Assembly (NCBI GenBank): GCA_014529385.2
Contig: CM043942.1
Location: forward strand, 18,739,991 to 18,803,990
DNA: 64,000 nucleotides
Reading direction: 5' to 3'
Source of the DNA: Adiantum capillus-veneris
Lineage: Eukaryota > Streptophyta > Polypodiopsida > Polypodiales > Pteridaceae
In this document: positions 1-9,092 of the stretch, piece after piece
How the letters are laid out: each line of letters begins with the position of its first letter
Numbering within the stretch: position 1 is the stretch's first letter
Translations under genes and position numbers: made by a program
Notes under the pieces: model-generated
The model's database searches: none
What the model was told of the DNA's origin: nothing
Seen by the model: only the letters and a program-made list of their open reading frames with translations

Positions 1-1878
1 CTAAAGCTCCTCCGACGTCAGACTCCAACAAATCTCCCTTCTCTAACAAGGACGGGTCCAAGCAGAACCCCATTCAGAAACCCGAAGCTTCCCCGGCTCC
101 TCCCGCCAGCCCCGCTAGCAAGGTCCCTAGGGACTCTAGAGGAGGCGTTAGTATTGGAGACCCCCAAATTCCCATCTTAAGGAAATCAACAAAATCTCCA
201 GGAACTTCTTGTGGGCAGGGGACCCCTTCAAAAAGGGGGGAGCAAAAGTCAAGTGGGATATATGCATCTTGCCCAAGAAATTGGGAGGATTGGGAGTAAG
301 AAATGTCTATGCCTGGGCGGACAAGCTCGCTATCAAAATAGTCATTAGAGCATTGGAACAACCAGAAGTCGAATGGGCCTGCCTTCTGTTTAGACACCTT
401 AAGCGTTTCCACATCAAAGGGCAAAGACTCTGGAGCCAGCTCCCGTGGATCACAGTGTTTTTTGGAACCCAAGAGATTACCCCCATTGGGTCTGCTCTCC
501 TCAAATCCGTGTGGCAAGCTTGGGAGAGGTAGGCACAGGTTGGGCTTCAGCCAGGAGCACATAATGGACAAGGGAATCAGAAAGGAGGAATCCATTTGGT
601 GGACCAGGGACCCTATCCCCCAAGTCACTAACCAACAGGCCAGAACTGCCAGGAGAATTCACTTCAAAGGTTTTAAAGTGTGGGAGGACCTTTGGTGCAA
701 AACCAATCACTCTTGGCTCACCAATGAACAACTTATCTCGACAGGCCTTCTCCAACCCTGGGAAATCCAATTACTGGAGGCTAGAATCTAGCAGTTCCCT
801 CAGGGATTCCAATGGATTTTTGAAGGCGATGTCTCACCTTCAGCTAAATGCATTAGATGGAATGGAGGGATTGCGCTCAAGAACCCTCCAGATTTCACTT
901 ATGAGCCGGTCCCTCCTGTCCACATCACCCTCAACAGAAGGTGGGGGTTGTAGAGCTGGACAAGAGTCAATGGATCTTCAAGTTCCAGTCGATCTGGAAT
1001 AAAAGCATTCAACCCAAATAGGTTGTCCTACTGTGGCTCATCCTCCACAAAGCCCTGTATACTGGGGCTAGAAGCCAAAAAGCAAACCAGGGCGATGGGA
1101 AGTGTAGTAGGTGCAAACGGACAGTGGAAGATATCCCCCATCTCTTTCTCAACTGCCAGACCAACCTCCACATTCTAGCCCCACTTGTCAACACCCTAGG
1201 TCACCACATGGATTGGAAACAATTGCTTCTAGGAGACTTAGTGGGTCTGCTGGCTGATTTCTGGAATAGATTTAGAGCCAAGATCTTGTGGATTATTTGT
1301 AAACTTAGAAATTCTTTCATCGTTGTTCCTAAATTTCAAGCTCCCAGTGTGAAAACTTTGTTTGCCGGGTGCTCTGTGGAGGATGCAAACCTCAAGCTCG
1401 AGCAAATGAGGATTTACCGACATCGAGTGGCCATCCTGAGAGACTCTCTTGAGATGTATGCAAGGAATGCCGACAACCTGCTGGGCATGCTGGATGACAA
1501 CAACTCATTGTATATCCTTCATAATTGGGTGCAGGAAATGAGGGACGAAGTGGTGGAGTTGGCAATTAAGTATGAAGAAGCTTTGAATTTCGCCAGCAGG
1601 CTGCAAGACGAGATCGATTGGCTCTAAAGTCTTCACCGTGCCCTCTTAGATGAAAGGATGGCTCCGTTTTGAAGGTTTTTGTAATCATTTTGGCAAAAGG
1701 GGTACCTTACTGGTTTTGCGCAAAAGCCCTGTACTCCCTCTATTTACCCCGTCCTTGTGTATCAAGGTTGTTACTTCATAAAAGCCGCTGTATATTCCCT
1801 ATTTACCCCTTCCTTGGGTGAACAGTTGTAACCTTTTGTCCCTCTAATTAATGCTTGGTTTAAAAAAAAAAAAAAAAA
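1..1878 (+). mobile_element. L1-like LINE, 3' portion with poly(A) tail
   Basis: A non-LTR retrotransposon remnant that enters from the left edge. The sequence carries the region after the reverse transcriptase catalytic core and a zinc-knuckle segment, then an untranslated tail ending in a run of 18 A at about 1861-1878. A terminal poly(A) on the coding strand is the signature of target-primed reverse transcription. Stop codons and frameshifts break the reading frame, so it is dead. The 5' end and left target-site duplication lie outside the window, so no duplication can be checked. Confidence 0.85.
180..1627 (+). pseudogene. LINE ORF2 C-terminal region (post-RT and zf-RVT)
   Basis: Fragments of LINE ORF2 in several frames. 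The first piece (about 180-532) reads RNFLWAG, then WDICILPKKLGGLGVRN, the conserved block that follows the RT domain in plant L1 proteins. A second piece at about 1020-1160 reads LHKALYTGAR, CSRC and EDIPHLFLNC, which matches the zf-RVT pattern C-x2-C...H-x4-C. Downstream, up to 1627, an open stretch rich in charged residues is helical-looking and not typical of zf-RVT; it could be an unrelated host or element segment fused in. Catalytic RT motifs are absent because they lie left of the window or are lost. Confidence 0.75.
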
Positions 1879-2721
1879 GAGGAAGGGGTAGGAAAAGGTC
1901 GTTGATTGACCTTTTTTCACAATCCATGCGACGCGTGGCGATCGATAGGGGTCGAGAGTCATGAGGAGCTAGGAAAAGTTGTCAACGACCTTTCTTGTCC
2001 GTCAATGTTGGGGGTGAAGGGGGCCAATGCCTATCATTCACATGGAGTGACAAGCACGACATTCAGTCTCTTGAGCTGTCAAGAGGAGATGACATGCCGT
2101 TTGCTGAGTTGTCAAGAGCAGAGGACATTTTGTATGTTGAGTTGGATCGAGGCGATTTGTTGCAGACCGTCCTAAGCTACAAAAGCAAGCCATCACTTGT
2201 ACTCTTGGGCAATCTCCTGCTTCACAATAGGTTGCATGATTCAGCAAGGCCGTTCCTCTCTAAAAGATTAGCGATGTCTATGCTAGTAGCATACGAACTT
2301 GGGGCAACTTGGCAACATGTCTACTTGATATTGTTTCGGTGATGGGTATGAACCAAGCTACGATGGCAAGCACGGTACCTCCGATGGCTCTAAATTCCTC
2401 AGCAGACAGGGCTATGAGCTCCATTTCAGCGAAGGCAACTGCCTCTAGAGGGGCGACAGGGTGAGATAATTTCAAATTCTACTTGTATTTATATCTTTAA
2501 CATTTCATTTGAAAAATAGTTCTCTACTATGCAGAGCAAAGTGCTTTGATAAATTTACTACGAAGCAAGGCTTTTATTCTTTGCCACAATACTATCCTGA
2601 TAGGTAATCTCTTCTTGCAAACCCAAGAAAATCTAACATGTCTACTTTCTTTGGGGTGTTAGGAATCATTCTCTTCCATTAGAGGAGAGAGATGATCATT
2701 TTTAGATTCCGTTGTGAATAA
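1879..2721. other. Unassigned stretch left of LINE insertion; 115-aa ORF
   Basis: Between the first LINE poly(A) and the second LINE. It holds a plus-strand ORF at 1995-2342 (115 aa) rich in acidic and leucine residues, which I do not recognise. Because the second LINE has a target-site duplication at 2722-2740 and 6701-6719, this stretch was once directly joined to 6720 and may be the left part of family X. No retroelement motif is visible in it. Confidence 0.4.
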
Positions 2722-2740
2722 GATTCCAACTATGAGACGA
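2722..2740. repeat. Left target-site duplication of LINE 2
   Basis: GATTCCAACTATGAGACGA occurs here and again, identically, at 6701-6719 directly after the LINE poly(A). The base after each copy differs (A at 2741, T at 6720). A 19-bp duplication is in the normal size range for L1-type insertion. Confidence 0.95.
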
Positions 2741-2762
2741 ACAGCTAGAGGAAATCAAGAAG

Positions 2763-3532
2763 GTGAGATTGCTCTCTAGGGAGACTTTCCTTCAACCAGA
2801 GTCTTCTAGCCAAGCACATTTTTTTAGGGCTTTGAAAGTGAGGAAGAGTCGAGGCCGCGTGCAAATGCTCAATGATGAGAATGGGAATACAATACAAAAC
2901 CAAGATGAGATGGCTGGACTTATGCTGAATTATCTCAGCCAGATTATCGGCCAACCAGAGACCCAATCTCAGAAAGTGGAAGAAGCCCAAGCATCTTTAC
3001 TTGGGAGTGTTGAAAAGAAGGTTCCCTAGGAGGAAGCCAACCGCATGGAAAAGGCCTTCTCTAAGGAGGAATGCTCAGCGGCACTAAAAGCTATTGGCAA
3101 TGAAAAGTACCCCGGTTGGGATGGACTGACGGATGAATTCTTCAGGGAATTTTGGGATGATCTCAAGGGCCCAGTCACACGGATGGCCAATCAAGATGTT
3201 TCTCAAGAGTCATTGGATGCAAGTGTTAAGAAAGGCTTATCAAGCCCATCCCCAAACAGATCTGTTGCTCTCAACTTAAACATTGGCGTCCAATTATGAT
3301 GATGTCAGTAGCATACAAAATTATTGCCAAGGCGGTAGCTCTTAGACTTTCCCCCCTCCTGAGTCGGATCATCTCTCCCCATCAACACGGATCCATTAAT
3401 AGAAGATCTATATATGACAATATCTTGGCAGCAATGGTAGGAATAGAGTATGCATCCTTCTCCAAGCCAGAGTGCATTTTGCTGCAGCTGGACCTTGACA
3501 AAGCCTATGATAGAATAGAATGGTCCTATATT
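2763..3532 (+). pseudogene. LINE 2 ORF2: linker and N-terminal RT
   Basis: Broken frames of LINE ORF2. Visible blocks in order are a linker ending in NYLSQIIG (about 2925-2950), the motif PGWDGLTDEFFREFWDDL at about 3110-3165 (the usual 'GPDG' entry to the RT), SVAYKIIAKAVALRLSPLL with HQHGSINRRSIYDNI (about 3305-3420), and LQLDLDKAYDRIEW at about 3485-3525. This last block is the RT motif A and contains the first catalytic Asp. Frames shift at least twice. The RT then stops abruptly because of the insertion at about 3533 and resumes near 4314. Confidence 0.88.
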
Positions 3533-4313
3533 AGGAGAAATATGGGATTAAGGTTAATTAGAGGCCAGCCAATAGGAAGAGGGTGGTGGACACACTCTAC
3601 AACTAGGAGGAGCTAGGTGTGTCATAGTTTGTCCCCTCCTTCCCTTGGTTTGCCTAGGTCAAAACAACCTTTTAGAGGAGAATACCATGCTCTTACAAGC
3701 CTTTAAAACCTGGAAAAGGGGGTGTGACAGTGAGGTGACAGTTGGAAAAGTGAAGATGACATGATGGTACAATGTAATTTGAATTTGGGGAGGGGGAAAG
3801 GGGGGGTGGGCTTCAATCTCAACCATTAGATCCTTTTTTCATCCAATGGATATCATCAAAAGGCGCTTTTCAACCTCCACCCTTCATCTTTAGTGAGATC
3901 TAGTGGCTAGGATGGGCTCCCCTCTCTTCAAAATGCGCCTTTTCACCTCCTCCCTTGATCTTGATCGAGATCCAAAGGCCGAGATTGACCCCCCACTTCA
4001 AATGGCGCCTTTCAGCCTCTACCCTTGATCTTGTGTAAGATCCAATGGTCAAGATTGCACCCCCACATCATATGGAGCCTTGCTCTTTTACCCATTAAAC
4101 AATTTGCACCTTCCCCTCCAATTAACCAATGGTCCATCTTCCAAGGCCTATTAAATATGGGCCAAGGACCCCACTAGTCAGTTTCTTTTGAAAACTGACA
4201 TATTCTAGCTCAAAACCACTAAGAGGTTTTTTGTGTCCCCTTAACCCCCTACCAATTAGAAATTTAATCCCAAACCTTACAAGGCCCCAAAGAAGTCCAA
4301 TATTTTCCTAATG
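3533..4313. mobile_element. Insertion of about 0.78 kb splitting the LINE RT
   Basis: The RT reads DRIEWSYI before this point and EEVMGALGFGPRLCRLI after it; these are adjacent in LINE proteins, so the sequence between is inserted. Ends are weakly inverted: AGGAGAAATATGGGA at 3533 against the reverse complement of the right end, AGGAAAATATTGGA. GGGATTAA at 3544-3551 also pairs with TTAATCCC at 4265-4272. No clean target-site duplication is seen, so exact ends are uncertain. It encodes nothing recognisable. A non-autonomous DNA element (MITE-like) is the best guess. Confidence 0.6.
3858..4120. repeat. Tandem array, about 70-bp unit, 3.7 copies
   Basis: Units start at 3858, 3930, 4000 and 4070 (72, 70, 70 bp and a partial). 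Each has the core GGCGCCTTTCA followed by CCTCxACCCTTGATCTT and GAGATCCAA. A partial, more diverged copy may precede at about 3807. The array sits inside the element that interrupts the LINE. Confidence 0.8.
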
Positions 4314-6528
4314 ATATAGAAGAAGTGATGGGAGCTCTGGGCTTTGGGCCTCGCCTTTGTCGCCTCATACGCACACTAGGCGTGGGCAGCCAACCAGAGG
4401 TCCTATTTAATGACAGAATTATGGGATCTTTTGAGGTTAAAAGGTCTATAAAGCAAGGAAGTCCCCTGACCCCCTTGCTTTTCTCCATCGGGTCGCATCC
4501 TCTCATTACGATGCTCGAAGCCAGTGCTGTGCGGGGAGAGATTCAAGGTCTGAAATTACCAGGCAATGACTAGCTACTGGCCAAAATGTTTGCAGATGAT
4601 TCGCTCCTATTCTTGAAGGCGTGCCCTCAAGTTGTCAGGAGAGCTTTGGAGATTGTGCAAACATTTTCCGTGGCCTCTGGATCCAAGTGCAATATAGAGA
4701 ATTCAAGGCTTATCTCCCTGTGGAGAACGACTTTTTTGACCCTGCAGTCTAGACAGGAGAGATTATCTCCAAAGGGAGTGTATTTAGACACCTGGGATCC
4801 CCCGTAGGGGTGGACGTAACCCACAAGCAAAGATCTCAATGGGTCCTTGAAAAAGTAAGATAAAAAATGAGAAGATGGGAGTTTGTTCTCCTCACCTTTC
4901 AAAGCCGGATTAGAGTGATTAATGCTTTTATGATCCCGTATATTGCTTTCCTCAGCCCCGTGCTCAAGATGGCTAAGTGTAACTGGAAAGAATTTTTAAA
5001 ACCAGTGAAAAGGTTTCTTTGGAAGAACAACACAAAAACCTCCTGGCCATGGTAGTGGGCTAGATGGGAGGTAGTTTCTCGCCCGATAGACCAAGGAGGG
5101 CTCGGCATTATTAACCCTGTAACCCATGCTGAGGCCCTGTGTGCCAAATTTATGGTCTCATTGGCTAAACAGGACCAAGCTTGGGCTATCATGACCAAGG
5201 AAATGCTTGATGTAGTAAAAGTGGGATTGAAAGGGGGAAAGTGGAAGGGGGTTGTGATGCATGACAAACTTCTTGCCCCGAAGTGGTCTTATCTTAGATC
5301 TGGTGGACTCTCACGGGAGCTAATGAGGAAGTGCAAAAGAGCAGCTGAGGTTTTGGAATGGGGGAAAGCAACCAGATACTTTAAGAACTCCATATTTCAC
5401 TAGTCCCCTTGGCTCTCTAAAATATTGGGGCCTCCGCAAAGCCCCTATTGGATAGAAATGGCTAGGAATGTGAATAATAAGGGGCTCACGCGACTAGAGC
5501 AATTCTGGGATGGCAACAGGAAGTGCTAGAAAACTACTGACTCTTTAGCCATCCAATTTAAACTAAATGGCTTTGAGATCTTACTAGCCTACAAGGTGAT
5601 GAAAGAGCTTGATAAGGTGGTGATGTCAATTTGTGAATCCAACTTTGAATGGGACGCTTAGAGATGGCCCGAGAGTAGCCTCTTTTGGAAACCACATTCT
5701 GAAGGCATTTACCATGCATTAATGCACGAGGCTAATTGGTGTAGCCCCCTTAACAAATTATGGACGAGGCACTGGACGGAAAAACGGTGGGAGGGAGTCA
5801 TGGAGAACATCTAGAAGGCAAGGTGGCCTCAATATATGAAGGTAATTATGTGGAAAGTGATGTCTTAGGGAGGTCACCTAATAAAAATGTAACCTATCAC
5901 GTGAGTTCAACAGAAGGGTATTTAAAGTTCTTGAAACTTACAGAAATATATATACATAAGGGCATTAATTTTTCAAATTTGAAAAAAGCTTACAGATTTT
6001 AAAAGAAAAGGGTACATTATATTCTTTAAAAAATTCACAGATAAGGGGTTTTACAAACATGTCTTGAACACACGCGATATGGTAGTTTTACACATAGTGA
6101 ACCCCCCGAGAGTGATGTGGGGTGCTCTACCGATGGGCGTAAAGATACAAGAAAGAGGAATCGGGTCCGATCGTTGCTCGGGATGCAGAATAGCTAGTGA
6201 AGACCTAACCCACCTTTTCATGGGATGCCAGGCAATTAGTGGCATGGCTGGGAAAAAATGCAAGTGGATTCAAAGAACATGGAAAATTAAGTTCTTCAAG
6301 ACTGATCTGTTCTTTGGTAGTAAAAGGTTGGGAAGTCCTGCTCTTCTTCTCTGCACTCAAATAATCAGGTACTACTTCTATGAACATATTTGGCAAGCAA
6401 GGAACCCCCGCGTGTTTGAGGAGGATCTGGCTATGGCAAGCTTTTGTGAAATCATACAAAAGAGCAGAGTGACGATCCACAGGATCAGAGGCAAACAAGC
6501 CTCAGAGGAATGGTCTGGAACAATATAG
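4314..6528 (+). pseudogene. LINE 2 ORF2: RT C-terminal half and zf-RVT
   Basis: Continuation of the interrupted RT. Blocks in order are GFGPRLCRLI; SIKQGSPLTPLLFSI, the RT motif B region, at about 4445-4490; and KMFADDSLLFL at about 4586-4620, a FADD catalytic box. A region with FLWKNNTKTSWPW follows at about 5005-5055, and PPRVMWGALPMGVKIQERG with CSGC and DLTHLFMGC near 6105-6235 forms the zf-RVT knuckle. An in-frame stop separates the motif B and FADD pieces, and more stops follow. The tail to 6688 is 3' UTR. Confidence 0.88.
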
Positions 6529-6700
6529 GTCATGATGACATCTTGTAATAAGTAAAGCCTAGGAGTAGTTGTGGTTTTTCTGTCAAGCAAAAAACTTGTA
6601 ATCCTTTGACCCTCAAGGCTCGGTCTGAGCTCGAGGTTGGTGTATATTTCTGAAGTTCTTAATTCTATCACTCACAATTGTGAGTTTTAAAAAAAAAAAA

Positions 6701-6719
6701 GATTCCAACTATGAGACGA
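6701..6719. repeat. Right target-site duplication of LINE 2
   Basis: Perfect 19-bp copy of 2722-2740, abutting the poly(A) tract at 6689-6700. Confidence 0.95.
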
Positions 6720-8795
6720 TCTATGCTTAGTTATAGCACTGATTGTGTCTCTCGGAGTAGTAATTGTAGGGGTATGACCCAACTAATATACAGTCACTCT
6801 GTAGGTTTCAAGGGTCACATTTTGATCTCATCACACTTGTGTTTTCAAGGAAAGAAGTTCGCAATCTGCTTGGGGATAGTGGACAACTTCAACTTTCAAA
6901 GTTGATTTCAACTATTAGACCCAATAGACTATGTTGGTCATCATTGGTTGCTAGTTTGAGCAGTTTCTATGTAGATTCTTTAAGGGGTTTGACAATGTAG
7001 ATTCTAACCAAGGGGTTTGGATTTCAAAGTCAACACCCAAGGTTACCAGCACAATACCGCTTGATTTTCACTAATCTTGAAATTATTGTTAATAGGCCTT
7101 TTCAAGTGGGAGATTTGGTAATGTGCATTTGACTATGGGTAAGTGCATGCTATGTTCAACCTTCAGTTACATATATCATTTGGTTTATTCCATTTTTTAA
7201 TATGCTTTGCTTGCATTTTTTAAGTAGAATGTGCTAGCTTGAATGCTTTCATCCATTTTGCTCTTCAGAGACATGACAAGGTCATGCATGAGCAAAGTAT
7301 TCTAGGCTGTAGTGTTCGAAACACATTTTTGCATTACACAGTTATGGACCTGCATACAGGGTCTTTGTTTGACACATGTTGTCATAAGAGGAGAAACATG
7401 GTTTAGGAATTCACAGAGTTTGGTTTAGCCAAGTGTGGATCAATGTTTACGAGGCTCTCACTCATGTCACTCAGTGTTTACAATTAAATTCACACACAAG
7501 TACCTCTCGTACTTGATAAATGTCATTCTTTCAGACATCCTTATATGAGGCATATTCCACATGTGGAGAATATGAGTATCGAGAATTGACATTGGCACCC
7601 ATTATTTCAATTATGTGTGGTGACAGAGTCCCTAGGTGTTGGTCACATCCATTTGTTAGACCATGTTGAGCACATTGTATTAGGAACAATTTCAGTGGCA
7701 AAAAATTGTCGGATACTTCGTAAGACTTTTAAGGTTACAAGTACTATTACACAACTTTAACGGACGACTGTATATACACATAGCAAAGATATGTTCAGTT
7801 AATGAACTAGTTCATTTGGTACCTAGATGTGATGGATTTTCACATTCTATTATGGTCCAAATATGTTAGCATGGTTTTTACGTGGAAAGTATTTAGCTCT
7901 TTCCTTGTGAGCTATGAGCATAACATTAGCCATAAGCATTGGCAAGTATGGTTATGGATATGCAGATTCGGATCCGTTTTTTCTAAATACATGCACACTA
8001 GGTCTTATGGCCCCTAGTGTTCAACAAAGGTTGATTTGAAGCGACATGCACATTCACAACATTAGTAGCTTCTAAAGCCTCTCGCATTCTATGTGCAATA
8101 TCTCTAAGATCTATCAATCACCAACATAGGTCATGGATTGGTTTGGGTGCTTGTAGATCATCTCACTAAAGTTAACCAAGATGGTTGTTATTGCCAGTCA
8201 TCTAGAGAGGATAGATAGATTACAAGGATTAATCTTGTGGTAAAGGATATTCTTAGCATGTACGTTAGCACCAAGCAATCCAATTGGAAAGTTTGTTTCT
8301 CTAGTTGAAGTTTTCTTACCATGAGGCAAAGCATGTTGCAAGGTTGAGTTCAAAATCTTCATGTTCACATCAGACTCTCAACCTCGATCAGCAGTTACGG
8401 TGGGGTTGTTTACTAATGAAGATTGATAACAAGTCAAGGACTTATACCTCACTGATGAGTTACATCAATCAATTACTTTCATGAAACGTGAAAAGACGTA
8501 CTCTTTTGGGTACATCTTAGTTGTGATAAGTCGTTTAGCATGCTCAAGTGAGTTGTAAATAGAGTCTACATGCTATGTTGGTTATGGACCGGTTACACAG
8601 GACGGTGGCAAAAGGACAACAATGTGGAAAAGCAAGATGATCTTCTTGCTTTCATTGAACTTCCTATTGAACCATGCTCTAGTCACAAGGACAACGATCC
8701 ATGAGGGATGCAACTGCCAAAAATATTAGTGTTCTTTATGACTCTATCACCACTTTTGTTTCTGAGGACAAAAACGCTTCTTCAAGGGGGTGTAA
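6720..8795 (+). mobile_element. Family X, plus-strand copy (3' internal part)
   Basis: A low-coding retroelement-like sequence with a diverged second copy on the minus strand at 36969-41652. Shared landmarks include TTCAAGGAAAGAA (near 6845), the stretch GTAGATTCTAACCAAGGG with GGTTTGGAT (near 6996), and CATGCACACTAGG with TTATGG (near 7992). It ends with a C-terminal-like tail ATAKNISVL...SSRG and a purine tract AAGGGGG at about 8784-8790, as expected of a polypurine tract before a 3' LTR. No clear RT or integrase motif was found, so it is probably non-autonomous or too degraded to type. Its left part was separated by LINE 2. Confidence 0.6.
7139..7268 (+). other. Intron-like segment in family X, plus copy
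   Basis: GG^GTAAGTGC at 7138-7146 matches a plant 5' splice site, and TTTTGCTCTTCAG^AGACATG at about 7256-7275 matches a 3' splice site after a T-rich stretch. The minus copy has the same two signals at the same relative place (38374-38491) despite heavy divergence inside. Conservation of both ends supports a real intron, but no RNA evidence is available. Confidence 0.45.
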
Positions 8796-9000
8796 TGTAA
8801 GGCCAAGGATAACCCAAGAATCACAAACCAATGCCAAGGGCCTGGATGACTTAGATGTGAGACTGAGGGGACTAAAGCATGCAAATCTCCACCCGACTAT
8901 GCCCTATATAGGCATTGTCTTGCTAATAATAGGGACCCCTTGATTGCATGAATCTATCCTAGCCCTTAGCCTACTTGGTCTTACCCTAGGCTTGACATTA
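8796..9000. repeat. Family X LTR region at a tail-to-tail junction
   Basis: On the plus strand the LTR starts TGTAAGGCCAAGG right after the purine tract. On the minus strand, reading from 9000 downwards, it starts TGTCAAGCCTAGGG after an equivalent purine tract. The two halves meet around 8925-8945, near the palindromic TATA-like CCTATATAGG at about 8912. A start of the same type, TGTCAGGACAAGG, is seen in the minus copy at 36968. Confidence 0.6.
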
Positions 9001-9092
9001 CTTCCCCCTTGGAGAACCGTTTTTGTTCTCGAAAACAAAAGTGGTTGTATCTTCATAAGAACACTAATGTTTTCCACAGTGGCATCCTTCAT
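9001..9092 (-). mobile_element. Inverted family X 3' tail
   Basis: The reverse complement reads MKDATVENISVL then a tail ending in a purine tract (AAGGGGGAAG), closely matching the plus-strand tail at 8701-8790. Only about 90 bp are present before unrelated sequence starts at 9093, so this is a truncated second copy facing the first. Confidence 0.7.

Larger units (their letters stand above)
2741..6700 (+). mobile_element. 5'-truncated L1-like LINE bounded by 19-bp duplications
   Basis: A LINE copy of about 3.96 kb, including a later 0.78-kb insertion. It begins in the endonuclease-RT linker, runs through the RT and zf-RVT regions, and ends in 12 A at 6689-6700. Identical 19-bp duplications flank it. 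5' truncation and 3' poly(A) are expected from incomplete target-primed reverse transcription. Many stops and frameshifts show it is old, yet the duplication is still perfect. It landed inside family-X sequence, splitting it. Confidence 0.92.
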
